Assembly (NCBI RefSeq): GCF_019924045.1
Contig: NZ_JAHXBN010000018.1
Span: forward strand, 186,001-250,000
Source of the DNA: Dyadobacter fermentans
GTDB lineage: Bacteria > Bacteroidota > Bacteroidia > Cytophagales > Spirosomataceae
Length of the DNA stretch: 64,000 nucleotides
Direction: 5' to 3'
Shown here: in pieces, positions 27,357 through 35,727 of the stretch
Numbering within the stretch: the first letter of the stretch is position 1
Layout: the number at the start of each line of letters is the position of its first letter
Notes under the pieces: generated by a model
What the model was told of the DNA's origin: nothing
Database searches by the model: none
The model's input: the letters and a program-made list of their open reading frames with translations, nothing else
Position numbers and translations under genes: made by a program

Positions 27357-27677
27357 ATGAGAAGAGACATTTTCCAGGCCATCGCCGACCCGACCCGCAG
27401 GGCAATTATCGTACTGATCGCCGTGCAGGCTATGACACCCAATGCCATTGCGGAACATTTTGATACTACGCGCCAGGCCGTTTCGAAGCATTTGAAAGTA
27501 TTGACCGAATGCGAACTGGTTCAACCCCAACAGCAGGGCCGTGAGATTTACTATAAACTTCAGATCGATAAAATGAAAGAGATCGATCACTGGTTGGAAC
27601 AGTTCCGAAAGATCTGGGAAAGCCGGTTCGATCAACTCGACAACCTTTTGGAAACACTTAAAAAACAACAGAAATGA
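27357..27677 (+). CDS. ArsR-family winged-helix repressor (106 aa)
   Basis: Start ATG 27357 ([20 protein letters not shown]); a TTG 27 bp earlier in frame is less plausible. Classic ArsR fold: [11 protein letters not shown], recognition helix [19 protein letters not shown], wing [10 protein letters not shown]. No metal-binding Cys cluster is visible, in line with the subgroup that is coupled to SRPBCC/AHSA1 genes. The stop overlaps the next ATG (ATGA). It probably represses its own operon by binding the dyad at 26863-26908. Confidence 0.93.
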   Translation: MRRDIFQAIADPTRRAIIVLIAVQAMTPNAIAEHFDTTRQAVSKHLKVLTECELVQPQQQGREIYYKLQIDKMKEIDHWLEQFRKIWESRFDQLDNLLETLKKQQK

Positions 27678-28183
27678 AACACAACCTTCAATTCGACTTC
27701 GTAGCAGACAAAGTAAAAAACACATTGACCGTACGCCGTGAGTTCCGGGCCGGCCGCCAGCTGGTGTGGGATTGTCATACCAAAAGCGAACTCCTGGACC
27801 AGTGGTTTGCCCCTAAACCGCTCACAACTAAAACCAAATCTATGGACTTCCGTGAAGGTGGCCACTGGCATTACGCGATGATAGAACCAAACGGCAACGA
27901 ATACTGGGGCTGGACGGATTATATCAAAATCCAGCCGATCGATTTTTACACCACTACCGACGCATTTTCAAACGCAGAAGGCGAAATTAACGAATCGCTG
28001 CCGCGCGCCACATGGGTGGTTACGTTCACCGACAAAGGCGAAAACGCAGTGGTCGAAACGGTAGTAACCTACAAATCCCTGGAAGATCTGGAAGCGACTC
28101 TTCAGATGGGCATGGAACAAGGCATGCTTGCAACGCTGGAAAAACTGGACGAATTGCTGGTTAAGCTGACTGGCAGGGAATAA
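27674..28183 (+). CDS. SRPBCC (AHSA1-like) domain protein (169 aa)
   Basis: START/Bet-v1-like fold of the activator-of-Hsp90 type: [44 protein letters not shown], and the C-terminal helix [20 protein letters not shown]. Such proteins bind small hydrophobic ligands in a cavity; no enzymatic residues can be assigned. Its start overlaps the ArsR stop by 4 bp, a common Bacteroidota ArsR-SRPBCC pairing. A hairpin terminator follows at 28195-28227. Confidence 0.9.
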   Translation: MKHNLQFDFVADKVKNTLTVRREFRAGRQLVWDCHTKSELLDQWFAPKPLTTKTKSMDFREGGHWHYAMIEPNGNEYWGWTDYIKIQPIDFYTTTDAFSNAEGEINESLPRATWVVTFTDKGENAVVETVVTYKSLEDLEATLQMGMEQGMLATLEKLDELLVKLTGRE

Positions 28184-28194
28184 ACGACAAGTCT

Positions 28195-28227
28195 TATTGG
28201 CTGGGCAGCGTCATTGTCCAGCCAATA
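28195..28227 (+). terminator. Terminator of the DoxX-ArsR-SRPBCC operon
   Basis: Perfect 10-bp stem TATTGGCTGG (28195-28204) / CCAGCCAATA (28218-28227), 13-nt loop, followed by GTTTTGT. It lies 12 bp after the SRPBCC stop. A TAGTTTTG sequence (28226-28233) inside its 3' side could act as a -7 box for the next gene, but no TTG stands at the right distance. Confidence 0.65.
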
Positions 28228-28276
28228 GTTTTGTATATTGAATCCCTAATTCAAAAACAGACGAAACACGATTGAA

Positions 28277-28843
28277 ATGAGAAAGTTGGTTCTATTTGCA
28301 CACATGTCCCTCGATGGTTTTGCCGGCGATAAGAACGGTGGCCTCGGCTTTTTATCTTACAACGAGGAGCTGCAACAATTCGCGGATGAGCTGGTCAAAA
28401 CTGTGGGTGCGCCGGTATATGGCAAAAATACCTACCATTTAATGGAAGGCTACTGGCCCACCGTACTGAACGACCCTCATGCGAACGGCCACGCGCTCTC
28501 GCACGCGAAATGGGTGCAGGAAATCCCCAAGATCGTTTTCTCAACGACCCTGCCAAGCGCCGATTGGAACAACACCACGCTGATCAAAGACAACGTCGTG
28601 GAAGAGGTGAACAAACTAAAACAGCAGCCGGGCAAAGACCTCGTGATATTCGGCAGCCCCGGTCTTGCCAAAAGTTTGACAAAACTCGGCCTGATAGACG
28701 AATACAAGCTGACGCTGCATCCGGTGATATTGGGAGAAGGGATCAGCCTGTTCGATAGAGATGCCCCCATGAGCAATCTGGTATTGCTGGAATCTAAAAC
28801 GCTTGGTTCAGGCGTCGTTACACTGCATTATACGAAGCGATAA
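28277..28843 (+). CDS. Dihydrofolate reductase-family / RibD C-terminal-like protein (188 aa)
   Basis: DHFR-like fold of the RibD-C/YyaP group: LFAHMSLDGFAGDKNGG at the N-terminus, PVYGKNTYHLMEGYWP, VIFGSPGLAKSLTKLGLIDE and LHPVILGEGISLF. These signature positions bind NADPH and form the core sheet. The family includes riboflavin-pathway reductases and many uncharacterised reductases; the substrate is unknown. It is followed after 30 bp by the serine hydrolase gene in the same direction, so the two are probably cotranscribed. Confidence 0.9.
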   Translation: MRKLVLFAHMSLDGFAGDKNGGLGFLSYNEELQQFADELVKTVGAPVYGKNTYHLMEGYWPTVLNDPHANGHALSHAKWVQEIPKIVFSTTLPSADWNNTTLIKDNVVEEVNKLKQQPGKDLVIFGSPGLAKSLTKLGLIDEYKLTLHPVILGEGISLFDRDAPMSNLVLLESKTLGSGVVTLHYTKR

Positions 28844-28873
28844 GACTATCACTCAACCTCACCGGAGCTGCAT

Positions 28874-30049
28874 ATGGATCGTCGCGCATTTTTGTGCGGA
28901 AGCGGGCAGGTCGCCCTTTCCGCCTCATTAGCCCGCTATATGAACCTGATTCCGACAAAAGCCGGCGCCCGGCGAACGGTTCACGACGGTGAGCAACTCA
29001 TATCCATCCTCACCAAACTGATCCCCCGGCTCATGCAGGAAGCGGGGGTTCCCGGCCTTTCGGTTGCCATCGTCCGAAATGGGAAACTGAACTGGCAAAA
29101 AGGGTTTGGCATGAAAGACGCCGACACTCGTGAACCGGTCGACGGGCACACCGTATTCGAGGCCGCGTCGGTGAGCAAAACGGTGTTCGCCTACGCGGTT
29201 TTGAAACAATGCGAAAAAGGGGTTATCGGGCTCGACACGCCGCTTGTCCGCTATGCTCCCTCGCCCCTCACCCATGCGGATCCGCGATTCGATACCATTA
29301 CCGCCCGCCATGTGCTTTCGCACACGACGGGCTTTCAGAATATCCGGTCGGGTGACGACCCGCTAAAAATCCATTTTCAGCCCGGTTCACAATTTGACTA
29401 TTCGGGTGAAGGGTACTGGTACCTGCAATCGATATTGTCTCATCTGGCGGGCCGCGAAAACCCCAACGATTGCGGGGAGTATGAGGCAGGTGTTGAGATC
29501 TGCGCTACGGACATTGACACATTCCTGAAACGTAATTTACTGGTTCCATTCGGTATGAAGGCCAGCGGGTATGTCTGGAATGACGAATTCGCGCGCCACG
29601 CTTCACGCCCGCACGACGTATCCGGCAAGCCGTTGCCCAAAAGTCAGCCCAAAGCCAAGGATGCGGCGCGGTATGCGGCCATGGGCGGGCTGCATACCAC
29701 ATCGGCAGATTACGCGAAGTTTCTCATCGAAGTACTCAATCCCAAACAGGCCGATGCTTACAGGCTGAACAAAACAAGCCACGACGAAATGTTGACCCCG
29801 CAGATCAGGCTGAAAGAAGGTGAAAAGGTGGATGATGCAGACGCCTGGGCGTTGGGGTGGGCTATCCGGCAACGCCCTACCGGCGACATTATATTGCATT
29901 CCGGCGGGCAGTCCGGCTTTCGGTCCCTTACCATGGGCTCCGTGCAATGCCAGTCCGGCTTTGTAATGCTCACTAACAGCGACAATGGTGGAAATGTGCT
30001 TTTTCACCCGGCGCTGGCCGCCGCATTGACCCCTTTATTCGTGAAATAA
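28874..30049 (+). CDS. Serine hydrolase, class C beta-lactamase / DD-peptidase-like (391 aa)
   Basis: Beta-lactamase superfamily with SxxK (S99-V-S-K102), the Tyr motif in FDYSGEGYWY, and the third motif HSGGQSGF near the C-terminus. The overall length fits the class C/esterase-like family. The N-terminus MDRRAFLCGSGQVALSAS starts with a twin-Arg-like motif (RRAF), so export by Tat is possible but not certain. The Asn of the usual YxN motif is Gly here, as in many esterase/peptidase members, so true beta-lactamase activity cannot be assumed. It ends in an AT-rich hairpin. Confidence 0.88.
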   Translation: MDRRAFLCGSGQVALSASLARYMNLIPTKAGARRTVHDGEQLISILTKLIPRLMQEAGVPGLSVAIVRNGKLNWQKGFGMKDADTREPVDGHTVFEAASVSKTVFAYAVLKQCEKGVIGLDTPLVRYAPSPLTHADPRFDTITARHVLSHTTGFQNIRSGDDPLKIHFQPGSQFDYSGEGYWYLQSILSHLAGRENPNDCGEYEAGVEICATDIDTFLKRNLLVPFGMKASGYVWNDEFARHASRPHDVSGKPLPKSQPKAKDAARYAAMGGLHTTSADYAKFLIEVLNPKQADAYRLNKTSHDEMLTPQIRLKEGEKVDDADAWALGWAIRQRPTGDIILHSGGQSGFRSLTMGSVQCQSGFVMLTNSDNGGNVLFHPALAAALTPLFVK

Positions 30050-30075
30050 TTTCAACAGAATAAAATGTTGAAATT
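30048..30075 (+). terminator. AT-rich hairpin after the serine hydrolase gene
   Basis: Perfect 10-bp stem AATTTCAACA (30048-30057) / TGTTGAAATT (30066-30075), 8-nt loop, starting within the stop codon. A third TTCAACAT copy follows at 30091. Weak stability makes a role as terminator uncertain. Confidence 0.4.
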
Positions 30076-30155
30076 CTACAATTTAAAAACTTCAACATCC
30101 ATTTTCATCTCAATTTCATAGTTTTAATTCTGCATTTTTGAACGATCAGGCAATA

Positions 30156-30182
30156 TTGTAAAGGTATTAATGCATATATTTG
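30156..30182 (+). promoter_or_regulatory. Probable promoter of the first ECF sigma factor gene
   Basis: TATATTTG (30175-30182) matches the Bacteroidota -7 consensus and lies 33 bp before the sigma ATG in an AT-rich gap. The nearest TTG (30156-30158) is only 16 bp away, shorter than the usual 19-21, so the -33 part is weak. Confidence 0.45.
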
Positions 30183-30214
30183 GTTAACAACAACTGGTTT
30201 GCTGCTAACCTGCC

Positions 30215-30778
30215 ATGAGAACCTTGCCTCCCACTTTACCTGACGATCAGCTCGCGACGCTGCTGAGAGAGGGCGAGGAACGGGCGTTCGATGAAATCTA
30301 CACCCGGTATTGGGACAAGCTTTACTACATCGCCCACCGGATGGTCAAATCCGCGGCTGTGGCCGAAGAGATCACGCAGGACACCTTCATGCTCCTGTGG
30401 ATCAAGCGGGAAACACTTGAAATACAATCGCTCGGGCCCTACCTGGCCGCCATGCTCCGTTACGAGGTGTACCGTTACCTGGCCAAATCCAAACAGGCCG
30501 AAGAAATCGAACAATCGATCCGGTACGAGGCTGCGCCGTCGGTGTCGATGGACCAGGAGATCGAAAACCGCCTGCTGCTCGAAATCATCACCAACCTCAC
30601 CAACCGACTGCCCGAAAAATGCAGGCTCGTATTCCAGTATAACAAGTTACACGACCGCTCCCTGCCCGACGTCTGCGAAGAGCTGAACATCTCCCCCAAA
30701 ACCGCCGAGGCACATCTGACCAAGGCACTAAAAATCGTTCGCGCAAGCCTGAGTAATGTAGTGGCGTTGCTGCTGTGA
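30215..30778 (+). CDS. ECF RNA polymerase sigma-70 factor (187 aa)
   Basis: Sigma region 2 (AFDEIYTRYWDKLYYIAHRM, EEITQDTFMLLWIKR) and region 4 (LTNRLPEKCRLVFQYNKLHD, LPDVCEELNISPKTAEAHL) of the Bacteroidota ECF group that works with FecR-like anti-sigma factors. It should direct polymerase to the linked SusC/SusD genes when released from the anti-sigma. The FecR gene follows in the same direction after a 230-bp gap that is filled by inverted heptamer repeats. The ATG at 30215 is preceded by the promoter-like element at 30175-30182. Confidence 0.93.
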   Translation: MRTLPPTLPDDQLATLLREGEERAFDEIYTRYWDKLYYIAHRMVKSAAVAEEITQDTFMLLWIKRETLEIQSLGPYLAAMLRYEVYRYLAKSKQAEEIEQSIRYEAAPSVSMDQEIENRLLLEIITNLTNRLPEKCRLVFQYNKLHDRSLPDVCEELNISPKTAEAHLTKALKIVRASLSNVVALLL

Positions 30779-30808
30779 GGCGCTGCGGCCCGAGCATGGA
30801 AGATGGAC

Positions 30809-30929
30809 GATCGACCATGGACCATAGACCATGGACCATGGACCGCCGTTAGCGAATCCCCATTGCCAAAAAAAGTATTTCGCAAAAAATGGTCGATGGT
30901 CGGTGGTCCATGGTCGACCGTCCACGGTC
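30809..30929. repeat. Inverted arrays of 7-bp repeats between sigma and anti-sigma genes
   Basis: Left array: four tandem GACCAT(G/A) heptamers plus GACC (30813-30844). Right array, opposite orientation: ATGGTC-type heptamers with 7-bp period (30889-30929). Segment 30809-30837 pairs with 30891-30919 at 25 of 29 positions around a 53-nt loop, so RNA or single-stranded DNA could fold into a long hairpin. The arrays make several meaningless small frames. The remaining gap up to 31008 shows no other element. Confidence 0.85.
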
Positions 30930-31008
30930 AAAAAAAACTTACCGCCCTACTAAGGGGTTTTTCCCACTTCTCCCCTCAATGTGTTGCAAAGGGTCAATCC
31001 GCTTTGCA

Positions 31009-31980
31009 ATGACACAGGAATACATCAGATTGCTTGCCAGGAAATTCTTCGAAGGAACCGCCTCGGAAGAAGAAAAACAGCTATTGCACGAGTGGTACGA
31101 CCGGCTCGCCGACGACCAGAGCCCGGAGACCGTCGCTACCCCGACCGCCGAAGGTGCCGCCGAAGTCCGCGACCGGATGCACGCCAACCTGCGTAGCCGG
31201 CAGCAGCAACAAAAGCCTTCGAAAAGGTTCGGCTGGATTCAAAGGCTCACTACCTGGTCTTCGGCCGCAGCGGCAATCGTCCTCATCGGATTTTGGCTGT
31301 GGACCAACGAACGTAAGCCCGCGGCGGGCGACGTCAGGCTGGTAACCGCACCATTAGGCAAGACCGCGCGGGTGAACCTGCCAGACGGCTCGCGTATCTG
31401 GCTCAATGCAGGTTCGACACTGAGTTACCCCACTGTTTTCAAAGGAAAAACCCGCGAAGTGGTGCTGCGCGAGGGGCAGGCATTCTTTGACATCGCCCAC
31501 AATAAGGCCAAGCCCTTTATCGTACACGCCAAAACTTTGGACATAACCGTGCTGGGAACTTCATTCGACGTGAAAGCCTACAAAAACGACCCCGACATCA
31601 AGGTAACGGTAAAGACGGGCAAGGTGGGCGTGCAGGTGCGCGATAAACCGGGGCAGCCAGCGCTGATGCTGCTACCCGCCGAACAAGCCGTCGTGCCGGA
31701 AAAAACACAGAAAATCCAAGTAAGTGAGATCAGCAAACCGGCCATCGCGCCCTGGAAGGACAACCGGATGGTGTTCGAGGATGAACTGCTGGTGGAAGTG
31801 CTGCACGCATTGGAAAGAAAATACAACCAGCATATCGTCATCGAAAAACCGGGACTGTCTGCCGAAAAAATATCGCTTACCCTCGACGACCAGCCTATGA
31901 ACGATGTACTTAAAGTCCTGGGCTTCTCCAAAAATTTCAATTATTCACAACTAAACGACAGCACGATAGTAATCAGATAG
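31009..31980 (+). CDS. FecR-family anti-sigma factor (323 aa)
   Basis: The start is set at the ATG 31009 (MTQEYIRLLARKFFEGTAS), where the typical anti-sigma helix begins; upstream in-frame ATGs lie in the heptamer repeats. Cytoplasmic sigma-binding part (1-80), one membrane helix (about 82-99, WSSAAAAIVLIGFWLW), periplasmic FecR domain (LGKTARVNLPDGSRIWLNAG ... VVLREGQAFFDI ... ITVLGTSFDVKAY) and a C-terminal DUF4974 domain (VEVLHALERKYNQHIVI ... DVLKVLGFSKNF). It should hold the upstream ECF sigma factor until the STN domain of the linked SusC signals substrate uptake. Confidence 0.93.
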   Translation: MTQEYIRLLARKFFEGTASEEEKQLLHEWYDRLADDQSPETVATPTAEGAAEVRDRMHANLRSRQQQQKPSKRFGWIQRLTTWSSAAAAIVLIGFWLWTNERKPAAGDVRLVTAPLGKTARVNLPDGSRIWLNAGSTLSYPTVFKGKTREVVLREGQAFFDIAHNKAKPFIVHAKTLDITVLGTSFDVKAYKNDPDIKVTVKTGKVGVQVRDKPGQPALMLLPAEQAVVPEKTQKIQVSEISKPAIAPWKDNRMVFEDELLVEVLHALERKYNQHIVIEKPGLSAEKISLTLDDQPMNDVLKVLGFSKNFNYSQLNDSTIVIR

Positions 31981-32145
31981 GAAGAACAAAAAATACGGGC
32001 TGGCTTTCCAGGAAGGCTGGTCTGGTGAATACCGGGAACACTGCGAATGTCCCCGGTATCGGTTGTCCCCTGCCAGGCAATGCTTGGAACCATGAATGGC
32101 CGGTGGACGCGGTTTAATAGCTTAACCATTAAACATCAGACAAAT

Positions 32146-35100
32146 ATGGTGAATTATTACCATAAGGGGCTCCCCTTATTCAAAAAATGTATGCGCATTT
32201 CTACGCTAATACTGGGTATTAATGTCCTGACAACCGCCTTGCTCATGGCCGGGCCTACGGAGGCCCAGCACGTCAGCATGGATGTGCGACAAACCCGGGT
32301 AAAGACAGTCCTGAGGCAGATCGAGCAGCAAACCGGTCTCACGTTTGCTTTCGACGAGAAGCTGGTGCGCAAAGCACCCGAAATCACGATTTACGCACTG
32401 GGACAGTCGGTCCCGGCTATCCTGAAAATGATCGAGAAGCAGACAAGCCTGGAATTCAGGCAGGTAGGCAACATGATCGGGATCACCGAAAGACCAAAGA
32501 CGGAGGTCCTGCGTGAAATAACGCCGGTAACGCAAACGCTGGCCCGGCCGGTGAAAGGAAAGGTAACCGACGAAAAGGGCGAGGCGCTGCCTTCGGTAGC
32601 GATCCGCGTAAAAGGCACCAACGAAGGCACTATGACCGACGTGGAGGGCAACTATACCATCGATATTGCCGGCGACGAATCCATTCTGATATTCAGCTTT
32701 ATTGGTTTTGTGGCACAGGAAGTGATGGTGGGCGCGCGTACCAGCGTGGACGTAGCCCTGAAACCCGACGTCTCGACACTGACCGAACTTGTCGTAACCG
32801 GCTATGGCGCACAGCGCAAGAAGGATTTGATCGGTGCAGTGTCCGTCGTGGATGTGGAGCAGCTGAAACAAACACCCGACGGCCAGGTTGCGAACCAGTT
32901 GCAGGGACGCGCTTCGGGGGTTACCATTCTCAGTTCGGGACAACCCGGTGAAACGCCGCAAGTCCGCATCCGCGGGTTGAATACATTTGGCAATAACTCG
33001 CCGCTGTACGTGGTCGACGGCGTCCCTACCACTTCTATTTCAGACCTGAATACGAACGACATCGCTTCCATGCAGGTGCTGAAAGATGCCGGTTCCGCCT
33101 CCATTTACGGTTCGAGAGCGGCCAACGGGGTGATTATCATTACTACCAAAAAAGGAAAAGATAAAGTTAAGGTTAATTACAGCGCGTGGTTCGGGGTACA
33201 GACACCTCCGGGAGGCAATGTATGGAACACGCTGACACCACAGGAACAAGCCCAGCTCAAATTCCAGGTGCAGAAAAACTCGGGACTCACCGTGGGCGAC
33301 GACCAGTACGGCTATGGTACCTCTCCCGTCCTGCCCGACTACATTCTGCCCGCAGGAGCATCGGAAGGTGACCCACGGACTAATCCGAGCCTGTATTATG
33401 TGAACCCGAACTACACTTCGGTGGATGATTTCAACACTTTTAACCAGATCGTAAAGGCCAACAAAAACGGCACCGACTGGTTTCACGAAATATTTAAACC
33501 CGCGCCGTCCACAAGCCATAACATCTCGCTCAGCGGAGGCAGCGACCAGGGTAACTACCTGTTTTCACTGAATTATTTCAACCAGCAGGGCGCGCTGACC
33601 AACACTTACCTGAAACGCTACACGCTCCGGTCGAACAGCCAGTACAACATCGGCAAGCACGTACGTATCGGCGAAAACCTAGCCTATTCCATTTCCGACA
33701 ACCCCAAATCCAGCCTGTCGGACGGCGGCTCGGCCATTGCATTCTCTTTCCGTATGCAGCCTATCGTACCTGTGCACGACATTATGGGCAACTACGCGGG
33801 CAGCCGCGCCTCGGGCATGGGCGACGCGTTCAACCCCGTGGCCATGCGCGACCGCACCCGATACGACAAAGGGCTGGACAATCGCCTGTTCGGTAATGTT
33901 TTCGCCGAATTCGACTTTTTCAAAGATTTCACATTCCGCACCAGCTTCGGCGGAGAGAACTATTCGGGCAGATGGAGCTCGTTCGCATTTCCTACCTACG
34001 AAAACAAGGAAAACAGCAATACCAACACCTACTCGGAAGGCTCCTATTCCGGCTTCAACTGGACGTGGACCAATTTGCTGACCTTCCACAAAACGATGGG
34101 TAAACACGACCTCACCATCGCGGCAGGTACCGAAGCTTACAGCGGCAAGTATTACGAAGTCGGCGGCAGCACCCAGGGATATTTCTCATTTGACCCTGAC
34201 TATATGAACCTGGGCACCGGCTCCGGCACGCGCACCAATTCGAGCAGCCGTTCCGCGGACGCCCTGTATTCGCTCATCGGCCGCCTGGATTACATTTATA
34301 ACGACAAATACCTCTTCGGTGCCATCGTCCGCCGCGACGGTTCCTCCAAGTTTATCAATGAACGTTATGGATTTTTCCCGGCCGTAAGCGCGGGCTGGCG
34401 CATTTCCCGCGAGGATTTCATGCGCAACCTGACGTGGATCGACGACCTGAAACTCCGGGCCAACTACGGGATCATGGGTAACCAGATCAACGTCACCTCC
34501 GGTAATGCATTCACCACTTACAGCTCCAACCGCCGCAGCTCTTACTACGACCTCGGTGGTACCAGCGGCTCGGGCGCATTGGAAGGTTTCGAAAAAAGCC
34601 AGATCGGCAACCCGAATGCCGTTTGGGAAAAGAACATTAGTACCAACATCGGTATCGACGCTACTTTCTTCAAAGGCAGGCTGGATGTGATCGCGGATTA
34701 TTATGTAAAAGAAATCAAGGACTTGCTCTTCAACCCGGCGTTGATCGGAACGGCAGGTGGCGGTTCGGTACCGTATGTGAATATAGGTCAGATGAAAAAC
34801 CGGGGGATCGACCTGCAAATCGACTCCAAATTCGACCTCACGAGCGACCTTAAACTGAATGCAACACTGACATTAACGACCTACAATAACAAAATCAAAA
34901 AGGTCACCAACAGCACCAATTATTTCGATCTGGAAGGCCGGGGTTTCGACGGCGCCTCTATTGTGCGCAACCGCGTGGGAAACTCCATCGGCCAGTTCTT
35001 CGGCTACAAAGTGATCGGCTTCTGGAACTCGCAGGAGGAGATTGCGACGGCCAATGCGGAGGCAGTAAAGCAAACCGGCGACCCGAATGCCGTGTACCAG

Positions 35101-35706
35101 GACGGCGCTTCGGTAGGACGGTTCCGGTATGAGAATATCAATGGCGACGGCCAGATCACAGCTGCCGACCGCCAGATGCTCGGCAACCCCAACCCGGATT
35201 TCAGCTATGGCCTGAATATCGGTTTGAATTACAAAAGCTTCGATTTCAGCCTGTTCCTTTACGGCGTTCAGGGCAACCAGCTCTGGAACCAGACCCGCTG
35301 GTGGAGCGATTTCAACTCATCGCGCTCGGGAGCTAAAAGTAAAACCGCATTGTACGACTCCTGGACACCGGAAAACCACAATGCCAAAGCACCGATCCAG
35401 GAGAATTCCAGCTCGTTCAGCACCATTAATGTACCCAACTCGTATTTCGTGGAAGACGGCTCTTACCTGCGCGCGAAGAACCTGCAAATCGGCTATACAT
35501 TCCCTACCCCGCTGATGAAGAAGATCCGCGCACAGCAGTTCCGCGTGTACCTGCAGGCGACCAACCTGTTCACCATCACCGGCTATTCGGGACTTGACCC
35601 GGAAGTGAGCCGGAATGCGAGCGGCAATCCTACCGTGTTCGGCATCGACGAAGGTTCCTATCCTTCTTCCCGCCAATACACCATCGGCCTGAACCTCACT
35701 TTTTAA
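32146..35706 (+). CDS. SusC-family TonB-dependent transducer with STN domain (1186 aa)
   Basis: The start is set at the ATG 32146 (MVNYYHKGLPLFKKCMRIST), the usual long N-terminus of this class before the signal helix (LILGINVLTTALLMA). Order: STN domain (VKTVLRQIEQQTGLTFAFDE), CarboxypepD_reg-like domain (VKGKVTDEKGEALPSVAIRV), plug (TELVVTGYGAQRKKDLIGAV ... PLYVVDGVP ... GSRAANGVIIITTKKG) and a C-terminal outer-membrane barrel ending in RQYTIGLNLTF. The STN domain is the part that contacts FecR-type anti-sigmas, so this porin both imports and signals. It pairs with the SusD gene 21 bp downstream. The substrate is not evident. Confidence 0.94.
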   Translation: MVNYYHKGLPLFKKCMRISTLILGINVLTTALLMAGPTEAQHVSMDVRQTRVKTVLRQIEQQTGLTFAFDEKLVRKAPEITIYALGQSVPAILKMIEKQTSLEFRQVGNMIGITERPKTEVLREITPVTQTLARPVKGKVTDEKGEALPSVAIRVKGTNEGTMTDVEGNYTIDIAGDESILIFSFIGFVAQEVMVGARTSVDVALKPDVSTLTELVVTGYGAQRKKDLIGAVSVVDVEQLKQTPDGQVANQLQGRASGVTILSSGQPGETPQVRIRGLNTFGNNSPLYVVDGVPTTSISDLNTNDIASMQVLKDAGSASIYGSRAANGVIIITTKKGKDKVKVNYSAWFGVQTPPGGNVWNTLTPQEQAQLKFQVQKNSGLTVGDDQYGYGTSPVLPDYILPAGASEGDPRTNPSLYYVNPNYTSVDDFNTFNQIVKANKNGTDWFHEIFKPAPSTSHNISLSGGSDQGNYLFSLNYFNQQGALTNTYLKRYTLRSNSQYNIGKHVRIGENLAYSISDNPKSSLSDGGSAIAFSFRMQPIVPVHDIMGNYAGSRASGMGDAFNPVAMRDRTRYDKGLDNRLFGNVFAEFDFFKDFTFRTSFGGENYSGRWSSFAFPTYENKENSNTNTYSEGSYSGFNWTWTNLLTFHKTMGKHDLTIAAGTEAYSGKYYEVGGSTQGYFSFDPDYMNLGTGSGTRTNSSSRSADALYSLIGRLDYIYNDKYLFGAIVRRDGSSKFINERYGFFPAVSAGWRISREDFMRNLTWIDDLKLRANYGIMGNQINVTSGNAFTTYSSNRRSSYYDLGGTSGSGALEGFEKSQIGNPNAVWEKNISTNIGIDATFFKGRLDVIADYYVKEIKDLLFNPALIGTAGGGSVPYVNIGQMKNRGIDLQIDSKFDLTSDLKLNATLTLTTYNNKIKKVTNSTNYFDLEGRGFDGASIVRNRVGNSIGQFFGYKVIGFWNSQEEIATANAEAVKQTGDPNAVYQDGASVGRFRYENINGDGQITAADRQMLGNPNPDFSYGLNIGLNYKSFDFSLFLYGVQGNQLWNQTRWWSDFNSSRSGAKSKTALYDSWTPENHNAKAPIQENSSSFSTINVPNSYFVEDGSYLRAKNLQIGYTFPTPLMKKIRAQQFRVYLQATNLFTITGYSGLDPEVSRNASGNPTVFGIDEGSYPSSRQYTIGLNLTF

Positions 35707-35727
35707 CCCATCTCCAAGCAACGCGAT

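Noticed and set aside
28874..30049. Calling the serine hydrolase a beta-lactamase resistance gene
   Set aside because: The fold and SxxK motif are shared with esterases and peptidases, and the YxN motif is altered, so drug hydrolysis cannot be claimed.
30809..30929. Several small ORFs rich in Trp-Ser-Met or Asp-His-Gly repeats
   Set aside because: They are translations of the heptamer arrays in different frames; none has a domain or a credible start, and the FecR protein starts after them at 31009.
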